NCBI RefSeq assembly: GCF_017815535.1 | Contig: NZ_CP072596.1 | Span: forward strand, 1,116,001 to 1,180,000 | DNA from: Tessaracoccus sp. MC1865 | GTDB taxonomy: Bacteria > Actinomycetota > Actinomycetes > Propionibacteriales > Propionibacteriaceae | Direction of reading: 5' to 3' | DNA: 64,000 nt | Notes under the pieces: generated by a model | Databases searched by the model: none | The model's input: only the letters and a program-made list of their open reading frames with translations | What the model was told of the DNA's origin: nothing | In this document: piece after piece, positions 45,384-54,206 of the stretch | Layout: the number at the start of each line of letters is the position of its first letter | Position numbering within the stretch: the stretch's first letter is position 1 | Made by a program: the position numbers and the translations under genes

Positions 45384-45872
45384 TCAGGCCCGCGCGGCGG
45401 CCCGCTCGATCTCCGCGACGTCGATCCTCTGCATGGTGAGCATCGCGGCGAACGCGCGTTCCCGCACGCCTGCATTCTCGGATTCCAGGGCGTCGGTCAG
45501 GGCTCGGGGCGTGATCTGCCATGACACTCCCCAGCGGTCCTTGCACCAGCCGCAGGCGCTCTCCTGGCCGCCGTTGCCGACGATGGCGTTCCAGTAGCGG
45601 TCGGTCTCCGCTTGGTCGTCCGTGGCGATCTGGAAGGAGAAGGCTTCACTCTGGGTGAACTCAGGCCCGCCATTGAGTCCCATGCAGGGGATGCCGCAGA
45701 CGGTGAAATCCACAGTGAGGACGTCCCCTTCTTTGCCGCTGGGGTAGTCGCCCGGGGCCCGGTACACAGCCCGCACCTCGCTGTCTGGGAAGACAGAGGC
45801 ATAGAACTCTGCTGCGGCCTGTGCGTCCTGGACGAACCACAAGCAGATCTTGTTTTTGGGGGTTGCCATCAT
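45384..45872 (-). CDS. VOC-superfamily (PhnB-like) protein
   Basis: A 162-residue glyoxalase/bleomycin-resistance-fold protein of the PhnB-like (formerly 3-demethylubiquinone methyltransferase-like) group. KICLWFVQDAQAAAEFYASVFPDS, GLNGGPEF and CGWCKDRWGVSWQI are the family landmarks. Two tandem ATG codons exist; the second (45869) is better spaced from AAGGAG. A C-terminal tail of about 45 residues, AFAAMLTMQRIDVAEIERA, is also usual. Substrate unknown. It ends 5 bp from the convergent YihY gene. Confidence 0.85.
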   Translation of the reverse strand: MMATPKNKICLWFVQDAQAAAEFYASVFPDSEVRAVYRAPGDYPSGKEGDVLTVDFTVCGIPCMGLNGGPEFTQSEAFSFQIATDDQAETDRYWNAIVGNGGQESACGWCKDRWGVSWQITPRALTDALESENAGVRERAFAAMLTMQRIDVAEIERAAARA

Positions 45873-46127
45873 CGGCTCCTTCGATGTCGACTGAACGTCA
45901 CGTTAACCCTGCTCTCCATCCGCGGCAATAGCTGACCAAAGTGGCTGCACTGGGGGCGAGACCGCGCTCCGTGAATCAGATTCCACCATCCCCTGTGACG
46001 TGATAGTTGCCGATCATGGGCTCCAGGTAGCCGCCTGTTGTCAGGATTTCGTGCGGGAAAAGTGCTGGTCAGGCACAATGTGGCCAAAGCGCTGCCAGGG
46101 GGGAGCGCTGTCCTACCTGGGGGAATC

Positions 46128-48457
46128 GTGAGAGATACTTGTTTACAGCGCTCTGCCGTGGCGTTCGCCACGGCGCTCCTCATGCTGGCGGCTCCATTGG
46201 CGGGCCACGCCGACAACACGGTCGTCGCAGCCGGAGACTCCACCACCGTCATCTCGGGCTCCACGATCGATTTCGGGACGGTCTGCCTGGGCTCAGCTGC
46301 CCAGCGCACAGTCAATGTGGCAATCAAGCGGAACGGCAATTACGACAACTCGAACGTCTTCAAGAACGAAACGACAGCGGTGGTCACCGCGGATGTCTCC
46401 GGTGCCGGCTACACCTCGTCCTTCGACGTCGGCAACGAGATTGCTATCCCTGACGACTGGCGGAACGTCGACAACAACGTCCTGACAGCCGCCGTGACCT
46501 CGCTCATCACTCTCGATGCCTCCGTTGTCGGGCCCAGTACCGGTTCCGTCACTTTCACATCCACGGGAACAAAGCCAACGGCTCGGGGCTTACCGTGAAG
46601 AGCGATCCGATTGCACTGACCGCAAGCGTCATCTCCTGCGACGAGGGGCCCAGCATCACGGTGGACGACGTGACGCTGGAGGGCAACACCCTGGGGGGTC
46701 GCACGCTCGAGTTCGGGGACGTGGGCGTGGCCAGCGACGCGGAAAGCACTCCGGCGGTGACCTGCGCCCCAGCCATCGGATCTCTCCTTTCCCTCGGCAC
46801 GACAGATGTGACGTGCACCGCCACGGATTCCGCAGGCCAGACGACGGATGACTCGGGCAGCGTCACGATCGTCGACACGACTCCACCGGTGATCACCGGG
46901 ACGCCCGACAGCGCAACGGTGGAGGCCACCTCAGGGGCGGGTGCGTCGTATAGCTGGACTAGCCCCGCAGCTTCTGACGTCGTTTGGGGGAGCCTTTCAG
47001 TGGATTGCTCACCTGCCTCCGGCAGCACCTTCGCGCTAGGCGCAACGTCGGTCATCTGTACTGCGACGGACGGCTCGAACAACAGCCAGACAACCCAATT
47101 CCAGATCAACGTGGCGGACACCACAGCTCCGGAGCTCACCGTGCCGGGCAGCATCACGGCAGAGGCCACCTCGCCGTCGGGTGCGGTCGTCTCCTTCACG
47201 GCCACCGCGACTGACGCGGTGTCCGTCCCGGTCGTCACGTGCAGCCCGGAGTCGGGCGACATCTTCCCGCTGGACACCACGACGGTGACCTGCACGGCCA
47301 TCGATGATGCGGGTAACGCCTCCGCTGCCCAGACGTTTACCGTCACCGTGGAGGACACCACACCTCCGACGCTGGAGAGCATGCCCGAGAGCTTCACCGT
47401 CGAGGGCAACACACTGGGTGGCGCACTCACCTCGTTCACCATGCCCACGGCGACTGACACGGTGGACGCGGAACCGCTGGTCACCTGCGACAACCCCAGC
47501 TTCTATCCGGTGGGGGAAACCGTCGTGATCTGCACCGCCGAGGACGCTTGGGGCAACCGGTCGACCGCCAGCTTCACCGTCACCGTGGTGGACACCACGG
47601 CACCTTCGATCTCCTGGCGGAGCACCGAACCCGTACCCAATGCGCACGGGTGGTACAACGATGACGTCACGGTGGTGTGGGAGTGTCTCGACATCGTCGA
47701 TGGCGAATGGACCGTCGAGGAGACGGTGACGGGGGAGGGCAGTTCGCTGACCGCCACCGGAACCTGCGCGGACGGGTCGCTCAACGCGACCTCCGACACG
47801 AAGTCCGGGATCATGATCGACCGCACGGCGCCGCTGCTCGACGTCAGCGGCCCGGCTGACGGTGCCACGGTCGACCTCTGCACCGCAGGCTCGACGACGA
47901 AGCCGACCTTCGCTCCCAGCGACGTCCTTTCCGGGGTGGATCCGGCCACCATGAGCGAGGCGTGGGCCGAGCCGTCAGCGGCCTCCGGGGTGGGTACCTA
48001 TAGCTACACCGCCTCGGCGAGAGACAAGGCCGACAACACGGCATCTGAGACCCGCACCTACGACGTGGTGTACGGCTCCGGCGCGTGGGGCGGCTTCCGA
48101 CAGCCCATCAACATGGATGGACTCAGCAGGTTCAAGCTGGGCAGCACCGTCCCGGTGAAGTTCCGGTTGGACTGCGACGGCACGCCGATCTCGACGGCGG
48201 TTGCGAAGCTCTACGTGAAGAGGGCGGATGGCGTCCCGAACGCCGGGGTGGATGAGGCTGTTTCGACTGCGGCTTCCACCACGGGCAATCTCTTCCGGTA
48301 CAGCGACGGGCAGTACATCTTCAACCTCAGCACCAAGGCGGGCTACACCAACCCGGGCTCCAGCACGGTGACGGCATTCACGACTGGTACGTGGACGCTG
48401 ACCGCCGTCCTCGACGACGGGTCCAAGCACTCCGTCACCGTCCAGTTGGCCAAATAG
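46128..48457 (+). pseudogene. Secreted HYR-repeat and PxKF-domain protein with one frameshift
   Basis: Starts at GTG 46128 (GGGGGA upstream) with a Sec signal cleaved after GHA near residue 28. An N-terminal beta-rich domain of about 120 residues is followed by about four HYR modules, seen by repeating SGxxF(P)xGxTxVxCTAxDxxGN, then a divergent Ig-like stretch and a C-terminal PxKF domain (FKLGSTVPVKFRLDCDG through YIFNLSTK). The frame breaks near 46565-46580: one added G in ACGGGAAC restores the reading TGNKANGSGLTVKSDPI. It is therefore an inactivated surface or adhesion-type protein as written, or carries one base error. A hairpin follows the stop. Confidence 0.8.
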
Positions 48458-48478
48458 ATCGGCCCTGAATAGCACATC

Positions 48479-48515
48479 AGCAGTGCCCGGCCCCGGCATA
48501 TGGCCGGGCACTGCT
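48479..48515 (+). terminator. Terminator-like hairpin after HYR/PxKF gene
   Basis: Perfect 14-base arms (48479-48492 and 48502-48515) with a 9-base loop, 21 bp after the stop codon. No T-run. Confidence 0.75.
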
Positions 48516-48678
48516 CGTGTGCGGTCAGAGGCTCCAGGGCGGTCCATGGGCGGCCTGTCAATGCTGGTCGTGACCGGCGCCTCCACCGCTGGGGTACTCC
48601 GGCACGTTGATCTCAACCGTGGCCGGGCCGGCCGCAGCACATCCACGGCCACACCTGGGGGCTCCCAGGGAGCGGGGG

Positions 48679-48989
48679 TTACGCAAAGACACGGTGTTGC
48701 TGACTCCGATGCAGACCCTCGAACTGGACCTGCTCACGGATCACCCCGGCGACTGGATACTGCCAGTTCGCGAGAGGGCCACTCGGCGCGCGATGCCTTG
48801 ATCCTCACCGCCACGATGGCGTCCGATTTCGCTGCGTGTCATCAATAGTCTCGTAGAAGACCCGTCCACCTGTATGGCCACCGTGGCAGGGGGGAGCGTC
48901 TGGGCCCCGGGGGAGGGGGGAGACGCCGAAGGCGAAGTCGCCGCGCAGCCGGTCAGGATCAGCGCGAGCTTGAGAACAAGCCTCTTCAT
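48679..48989 (-). pseudogene. Decayed small lipoprotein gene
   Basis: ATG 48989 is preceded by AAGGGG and opens a lipoprotein signal, MKRLVLKLALILTGC, then a Ser/Pro-rich linker and PPATVAIQVDG. From there the plausible protein continues only by changing frame: VFYETIDDTQR, then SDAIVAVRIKASRA, then SGPLANWQYPVAGVIREQV through HRVFA and a stop at 48679, about 103 residues in all. At least three single-base changes are needed. Each segment alone has normal codon usage. The family is not recognised. Its ATG overlaps the TGA of a short upstream frame (48986-49174). Confidence 0.5.
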
Positions 48990-49174
48990 GGGACACGCCC
49001 CTTCGTAGCGGTTTGAGACGTCGAGTCTGCCGAATAGTGCGGGCACCAAGTCATGTTGTAGTCCTTGCACGCCATATCAGAAGGTCGCAGATGGGCGGCG
49101 GCAACGATCGCCAGCTGGGCGGAGGCGGTGTCCGGTGCTGCGAAGAGGCCCAACCCGTGCAGGTAATTAGTCAA
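48986..49174 (-). pseudogene. Possible gene remnant upstream of the decayed lipoprotein
   Basis: About 60 codons, including GLFAAPDTASAQLAIVAAAH and CKDYNMTWCPHYS, end in a TGA that overlaps the lipoprotein ATG (ATGA), a coupling arrangement used throughout this window. No ribosome site or standard start is visible, only TTG, and the 5' end runs into the MarR operator region. I read it as the truncated tail of an older gene; it could be chance. Confidence 0.25.
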
Positions 49175-49208
49175 TCACAATTGACATTTCGGGCCGTTGA
49201 AGTAATAT
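49170..49208 (+). promoter_or_regulatory. Promoter and MarR-type operator of the marR-mmpl operon
   Basis: TTGACA (49181-49186) and TAATAT (49203-49208) with a 16-bp spacer make the most canonical sigma-70 promoter in the window. A perfect inverted repeat, GTCAAT-CACA-ATTGAC at 49170-49185, overlaps the -35. The downstream gene encodes a MarR regulator, so autorepression from this site is likely, though inferred. Confidence 0.7.
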
Positions 49209-49230
49209 TCATACCGACGAAAGGAAACCC

Positions 49231-49701
49231 ATGGCGCAGGCCTACCATCCCGATGCGTATGCGATGCAGGCGATCATCGCCCTGTCGAACGGCCTTGAGC
49301 GGGAACTGGCGCGGCTGCTCGGATTGAACGCAACCGATTACCGGGCGCTCTCCACCCTCCAGCAGCTCCCTCGCGACAAGGCCGTCACCCTGGGCGACCT
49401 TGGGGGAGCCCTCGGCACTTCCGCCGCCACGACCTCCGCTCTGGTGGACAGGCTCGAGCGCGCGGGCTACGTAGTGCGACGTCGAGGCGAGGTCGACCGT
49501 CGTCAGGTGACCCTCGAAACCACCCCTCTCGGCTGGACCAGGATCATGGCGTTGATGCGGCCGCTCATGGACGCCACCGACGACCACCTGAAGGCGCTCA
49601 ACGCCGATGAAGTGCGAGCCGTGAGCGCGTTCCTCCGCTTCATGAACACCTGCCTGGCTGAGCGGCTCGAATCGCTCGCCACCCTCGAATCCGCCCAGTG
49701 A
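49231..49701 (+). CDS. MarR-family transcriptional regulator
   Basis: Winged-helix regulator of 156 residues. NATDYRALSTLQQL leads to the recognition helix region LGTSAATTSALVDRLERAGYV and the wing RRGEVDRRQVTLETTPLG, the MarR hallmark. AAAGGA precedes the ATG. It is followed directly by an MMPL exporter gene and preceded by a promoter whose -35 overlaps a perfect dyad, so it probably represses its own operon until a toxic or lipophilic ligand binds. Confidence 0.92.
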   Translation: MAQAYHPDAYAMQAIIALSNGLERELARLLGLNATDYRALSTLQQLPRDKAVTLGDLGGALGTSAATTSALVDRLERAGYVVRRRGEVDRRQVTLETTPLGWTRIMALMRPLMDATDDHLKALNADEVRAVSAFLRFMNTCLAERLESLATLESAQ

Positions 49702-49751
49702 CCCCCACGTCATATCGGCCACTCAGCCGCCAACCAGCTCAGGAGACCACC

Positions 49752-51962
49752 ATGTCCATCCCCTCCCTGTACATCGGAAGAAGACGCTCGTGGATCGTGG
49801 CGATCTTCTTCGTCCTCCTCGCAGGCCTTGTCGTCGGCCTCGTCCCAGAGGCTGAACGAGACGCCTCACCGACCGACTCCCTGGCCCAGGGATTCGACAG
49901 CACCCGCGTGGTGGAGTTGTCCGAGCAGTTCCCGCAGGAGGGGGACGCCACAGCCCTGATCCTGTGGACGTCCACGGATGGGGGGAAGCTGACCGAACAG
50001 CAGATCGCCTCCGCCCGCGAGTCTCTCCTCAGCCGCCTGTCCGGGGACGCGGGTTTCGCAGAGCCGCAGCCCGGCGAGGGCGCTCCGGACGGCGCCGGGC
50101 CGCCTCCCGGCGTCACCGGCTCTGACGCCGGCGCTGCTGGGGGGCCACCTTCGGGGCCTCCGCCCCTGCCCCTCGTGAGTGAGGACGGCACAGCCGCCTT
50201 CGGGACGATCAGCGTCGAGGCGGACTCCGCCACCGAAAATCGCGACGATGTCGAGGTGTTGCGCGCGGAACTCCGCGACGAGGCCGCGGAGGGCGTCGAC
50301 GTGCAGGTGACGGGGCCCGCGGGCATCCGCGCGGACCTGGGAGCCGTCTTCAGCGGGGCGAACTTCCGCTTGCTCGCCGCTACCGCCGCGGTGGTCGCCA
50401 TCCTCCTGCTGCTGACCTACCGCAGCCCGGTGCTGTGGATCATCCCGTTGGTCGTCGTGGGCCTGGCTGACAGGCTTGCCGCCATCCTGGCCACGCACAC
50501 CCTGCGCCTGACCGGCGTCCCGTGGGACGAATCCACCATCGGCGTGTTGTCCGTATTGGTGTTCGGCGCGGGCACCAATTACGCCCTCTTGTTGATCTCG
50601 CGCTACCGCGACGAACTCCGGAGCAGTGAGGACCGCTTCCAGGCCATGCGTACGTCACTGCGACACTCCGGCGAGGCCGTACTCACGAGCGCGTCCACGG
50701 TCGTGCTGGGCGTTCTGACGCTGCTCTTGTCGGTCTTCCCGGCCACCCGGGGCCTTGGTCTCGCCAGCGCGGTCGGCATCGTCATCGCGGCCGGTTATGC
50801 ACTCGTCGTGCTGCCATCGGTGCTCGTCCTGTTCGGCCGCTGGGTCTTCTGGCCACTCGTTCCCCGTGTGGGGCAACCGGCACTGGTCGACAGCGGCCGC
50901 TCCGTCTGGGCGCGGGTCGGGGCCCAGGTGGCCCGCCGCCCCACTGTTTTCGTGCTGGCCAGCGTCGCGCTGCTCGCTGTACTCGGTGCCGGGCTGTTCC
51001 GGATCGAGACCGGCCTCGGCCCGTCGGACCAGTTCCTCCGCAAGCCGGAGGCGATCGTGGCGCTGGAGCGCCTCGGCGAGTCGTTCCCGGCGGGCCAGTC
51101 CGACCCCGCGATCGTCATCACAGAAGAGGACGCCACGCGCGTGGCAGAAGTTGCTGAGGGCGTCCCCGGGGTGGTGTCTGCCACTCCTGCAGGGACCGCA
51201 GAGAACCTCGCCCAGCTGCGCGTGGTGCTCGAACCCGAGCCTGGAAGCGACGAAGCGCGTCAGGTCGTTCGCGACCTGAGGGTGGCTTTCGAGGGCCTCG
51301 CGCCGACCTTCGTCGGCGGAACGGAGGCCCAGTCCGTCGACAGTCTGGACGGGGCCGCCGAGGACCAACGCACGATCATCCCGCTCATCCTCGCGCTGGT
51401 GCTGGGCATCCTCTTCGTCCTTCTCAGGTCCGTGGTCGCACCACTCGTGCTCGTGGCGACCGTCGTCGGCACGTACGTCGCGGCGCTCGGTGCCTCATGG
51501 GTGCTCTTCGTGGAGGTGCTGGGCTTCGAACGACTGGACTCCAGCGTGCCGCTGCTGACCTTCCTCTTCCTGGTGGCGCTCGGCATCGACTACAACATCT
51601 TCCTGGTCACGAGGGCCAGGGAAGAAGGCAGGCACCACGGCAGCAGGCGCGGAATGCTGAGGGCTCTGACGGCCACCGGTGGCGTCATCACCAGCGCAGG
51701 GATCCTGCTCGCCGCAGTCTTCGCGGTGCTGGGCGTTCTCCCGCTGGTGGTGCTAGCCCAGATCGGTGTCGTCATCGGGGTCGGCGTCCTGCTGGACACG
51801 TTGCTCGTGCGCACTGTCCTGGTCCCCGCGATTGCGGTCCTCCTCGGTGACGCATTCTGGTGGCCGCGGCGGACGCGATCACCTCACCCGGCGACCGCCC
51901 CGGCGGACGTCAGTGGCCAGGTCGACTCCATGAAGCCGAGGGAACCGGAAATGGTGGGCTGA
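49752..51962 (+). CDS. MMPL-family RND transporter
   Basis: Twelve-span RND-superfamily exporter of 736 residues. The first span (SWIVAIFFVLLAGLVVGLV) is followed by a large extracytoplasmic loop with a Gly/Pro-rich insert (about residues 100-140), then five more spans; the pattern repeats in the second half. GAGTNYALLLISRYRDEL and LGIDYNIFLVTRAREEG are the paired MMPL motifs that contain the proton-relay Asp/Tyr region. The start is ATG 49752 (AGGAGA six bases upstream); GTG 49698 overlapping the marR stop is an alternative. Likely exports a lipid or drug under MarR control; the substrate is unknown. Confidence 0.9.
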   Translation: MSIPSLYIGRRRSWIVAIFFVLLAGLVVGLVPEAERDASPTDSLAQGFDSTRVVELSEQFPQEGDATALILWTSTDGGKLTEQQIASARESLLSRLSGDAGFAEPQPGEGAPDGAGPPPGVTGSDAGAAGGPPSGPPPLPLVSEDGTAAFGTISVEADSATENRDDVEVLRAELRDEAAEGVDVQVTGPAGIRADLGAVFSGANFRLLAATAAVVAILLLLTYRSPVLWIIPLVVVGLADRLAAILATHTLRLTGVPWDESTIGVLSVLVFGAGTNYALLLISRYRDELRSSEDRFQAMRTSLRHSGEAVLTSASTVVLGVLTLLLSVFPATRGLGLASAVGIVIAAGYALVVLPSVLVLFGRWVFWPLVPRVGQPALVDSGRSVWARVGAQVARRPTVFVLASVALLAVLGAGLFRIETGLGPSDQFLRKPEAIVALERLGESFPAGQSDPAIVITEEDATRVAEVAEGVPGVVSATPAGTAENLAQLRVVLEPEPGSDEARQVVRDLRVAFEGLAPTFVGGTEAQSVDSLDGAAEDQRTIIPLILALVLGILFVLLRSVVAPLVLVATVVGTYVAALGASWVLFVEVLGFERLDSSVPLLTFLFLVALGIDYNIFLVTRAREEGRHHGSRRGMLRALTATGGVITSAGILLAAVFAVLGVLPLVVLAQIGVVIGVGVLLDTLLVRTVLVPAIAVLLGDAFWWPRRTRSPHPATAPADVSGQVDSMKPREPEMVG

Positions 51963-51963
51963 C

Positions 51964-52455
51964 CTAGGAGTTGCGGCGGCGGATCTCCGCGGTGAGGAAT
52001 GTCGCGAAGCTGCACCACGCCGCGTAGGGCGCCAGCGCGGCCATCCGGCTGCTGCCGGATGGCCCTGCTCGGCGGGCCAGGTCCCACGAACTGGCAGCCA
52101 GGAGCCCGGCCAGAACGGTCGCGGAGCCCAACCTGTGGGCCCGGAAGAACGCCCAGCTCCACCCCTGGTTGAGGGCGAGGTTGAGCACCAGGGCGTTTCG
52201 GTATCGATCCGCGGACGCAGGGTCGCCCTGGGCCTCAAGGTCTTCGATGACCTTTGCGCTGGTCAGCGCGATGTCGGTGTAGAGGGCGGTCCAGACGATG
52301 GGGAACACCCAGCTCGGGGGTTTCCACCCGGGCTTGTCCAAGGCTCGATACCAGGCCGAGCCGGGGTCGGTCGCGAGCGACCCGGAGAGGGCGGTGACGG
52401 CCGTCAGTGCGCTGGTCAATGCCAGGGGTCGTTCGAACCATTTCCTCGTCGCCAT
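51964..52455 (-). CDS. TspO/MBR-family membrane protein
   Basis: Tryptophan-rich sensory-protein family, 163 residues, five predicted spans. WYRALDKPGWKPPSWVFPIVWTALY is the conserved TspO signature, in two parts here: DKPGWKPPSWVFPIVWT and NLALNQGWSWAFF. The family binds porphyrins and is linked to stress or tetrapyrrole handling. ATG 52455 has GGAAGGA upstream; a further ATG nine codons earlier lacks a better site. It ends 1 bp from the convergent MMPL gene and its 5' side borders the insertion sequence. Confidence 0.88.
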   Translation of the reverse strand: MATRKWFERPLALTSALTAVTALSGSLATDPGSAWYRALDKPGWKPPSWVFPIVWTALYTDIALTSAKVIEDLEAQGDPASADRYRNALVLNLALNQGWSWAFFRAHRLGSATVLAGLLAASSWDLARRAGPSGSSRMAALAPYAAWCSFATFLTAEIRRRNS

Positions 52456-52617
52456 GAATGTCCTTCCGGAGGGGCCCGGCATGCCTCAGTGGAGCACCGT
52501 GGCTGGCCGTGGCCGCTGCCTCCACCCTACCGTCGGGTCGCTCTGCCACCGTGCGGAGGCAGACCAACGAGCTTGCGCTCGCGTCGAGGGAGGGTCGTCG
52601 ATTTCCTGAGACAACAC

Positions 52618-52633
52618 ATGGTCGGGGCGACAG
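52618..52633. repeat. 16-bp direct repeat, left of IS481 element
   Basis: ATGGTCGGGGCGACAG, identical to 53956-53971, where it covers the tRNA-Pro acceptor end and CCA. Immediately before it, 52604-52617 (TCCTGAGACAACAC) resembles the right IS terminus (53941-53955), so a trace of a second IS end may be present. Confidence 0.75.
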
Positions 52634-53955
52634 TGTGTGATCTCAGGACATCGGAATAGGGTGTCTCGGGTCATCGGAATACCCCTGTCTCAGGTCATCG
52701 GAATGGCTCTGCGAGTCTGCGTGGATGGCAGCAGCGAAGCGCAGATTGGTGATTGAGGCGGTCTTGGCGGGGATGTCCCAGTCCGAAGCAGCCCGCCGGT
52801 ACGAGGTCTCCCAGGGCTGGATATCCCGGTTGATGAAGGCCTATCGCCGCGAGGGTCCTGCCGTGTTCGAACCGGCCTCGAGAGCCCCGAAAACGATCGC
52901 CAACGCCACCGACCCGACCGTGGTGGAGATGATCCTGGCCCTGCGCGCAGACCTCGCCACTCAAGGACTCGACGCCGGCGCTGAGACGATCGGCTGGCAT
53001 CTGCAACGCGCACCGGCATCACCGTCAGCCGCGCCACGATCCACCGGATCTTGAACCGCCACGGCCAGGTCACACCCCAACCCCGGAAACGGCCCCGCTC
53101 TTCCTGGATCCGGTTCCAGGCCGAGCAGCCCAACGGCTGCTGGCAATCCGACTTCACCCACTACCGCCTGGCCTCCGGCCACGACATCGAGATCATCTCC
53201 TGGATCGACGACTGCTCCCGCTACGCGCTACACATCTCAGCCCACCGCCGCATCACCGCGGCGATCTCGGCCGCAACCTTCACCCAAGCCGCTGACAAGT
53301 ACGGATACCCCGCATCCACCCTCACCGACAACGGCATGGTCTACACCGTCCGCTTCGCCACCGGCCGAGGTGGCCGCACCCCGCTGGAGGAACTCCTGGC
53401 CGAACACCACATCATCCAGAAGAACTCCCGACCCAACCACCCCACCACCTGCGGCAAAGTCGAACGCTTCCAACAGACCATGAAGAAATGGCTCGCCGCG
53501 CAACCCGACCAGCCCACCACGATCGCCGAGCTCGACACCCTCCTCCACACATTCGTCGAGGTCTACAACCACCACCGCGGGCATCGCTCCCTGCCCCACC
53601 ACGCCACCCCGGCCACGGTCTACACCACCACACCCAAAGCCAGCCCAGACCCCACCCAGCCCGGCAGGCCCCACGACCGGGTCCGCCTCGACCACGTCGA
53701 CACCCAAGGCGTCGTCACCCTGCGCCACGCCGGCCGCCTCCACCACATCGGCATCGGCCGCACCTACAAGGGAACCTGCATCAAACTCCTCATCCAGGAC
53801 CTCGACATCACCATCATCAACGCCACCACCGGCGAGATCCTGCGCGAGCTCACCCTCGACCCCCACAAGGACTATCAACCCATCGACCCGAAAAAGAAGA
53901 AGCCCGAACCCTCACAATGAGGGTTCAGGCTATTCCGATGTCCTGAGACATCACA
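52634..53955 (+). mobile_element. IS481-family insertion sequence
   Basis: About 1,322 bp bounded by inverted ends: left from 52634 and right to 53955, sharing the 19-base core TCTCAGGACATCGGAATAG with a divergent outer 7 bases that keep TGTG. A 16-bp direct repeat (52618-52633 and 53956-53971) abuts both ends and looks like a target duplication. The right copy belongs to the 3' end of tRNA-Pro. Inside the left end the core recurs as TGTCTCGGGTCATCGGAAT (52662-52680) and TGTCTCAGGTCATCGGAAT (52686-52704), probable transposase-binding repeats. The transposase frame is broken near 53005. Confidence 0.85.
52725..53920 (+). pseudogene. IS481-family transposase, frameshifted
   Basis: The N-terminal part (from ATG 52725) has the helix-turn-helix ESEAARRYEVSQGWISRL-like region (QSEAARRYEVSQGWISRLMK). 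The C-terminal part, in another frame, has the integrase core: CWQSDFTHYRL, WIDDCSRYAL, TLTDNGMVYT and KVERFQQTMKKWL supply the D-D-E residues. The natural joining sequence, RTGITVSRATIHRILNRHG, is found in the second frame from about 53008, so one base is missing near 53003-53010. IS481 transposases are normally a single frame, so I treat this as inactivation or a base error, not programmed frameshifting. The tail is Lys/Pro-rich (DPKKKKPEPSQ). Confidence 0.8.
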
Positions 53956-53956
53956 A

Positions 53957-54032
53957 TGGTCGGGGCGACAGGACTCGAACCTGCGGTCTCCTGCTCCCAA
54001 AGCAGGCGCGCTAGCCACTACGCTACGCCCCG
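53957..54032 (-). tRNA. tRNA-Pro (UGG)
   Basis: Folds as a 76-nt cloverleaf including an encoded CCA. Acceptor arms are CGGGGCG (54026-54032) and CGCCCCG (53961-53967) with discriminator A. Anticodon stem CCTGC/GCAGG encloses the loop TTTGGGA, giving anticodon UGG with G at position 37. T-arm AGGTTCGAGTCCT is normal. The insertion sequence ends 1 bp beyond the CCA, and the last 15 tRNA positions are duplicated on its other side. Confidence 0.95.
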
Positions 54033-54085
54033 TGAACAGGGAAGCACCTAGCCGGAAGCTTCCGGCCAGGTGGATCTCTGCATCG

Positions 54086-54156
54086 AGCGGATGACGGGAA
54101 TCGAACCCGCGTAGCTAGTTTGGAAGACTAGGGCTCTACCATTGAGCTACATCCGC
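54086..54156 (-). tRNA. tRNA-Gly (UCC)
   Basis: Folds as a 71-nt cloverleaf without an encoded CCA. Acceptor GCGGATG/CATCCGC, D-arm AGCTCAATGGTAGAGC, anticodon stem CTAGT/ACTAG with loop CTTCCAA giving UCC, T-arm CGGGTTCGATTCCCG. Located 53 bp upstream of tRNA-Pro on the same strand and probably co-transcribed. Confidence 0.95.
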
Positions 54157-54206
54157 AGAACCGCAGACGATTGTATCAGCGATCTGACCGAAGCCTGGAA
54201 ACCTGC

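Noticed and set aside
53001-53060. Programmed frameshifting in the IS transposase
   Set aside because: IS481 transposases are normally a single frame, no slippery heptamer is visible at the junction, and a simple missing base explains the break, as in other loci here.
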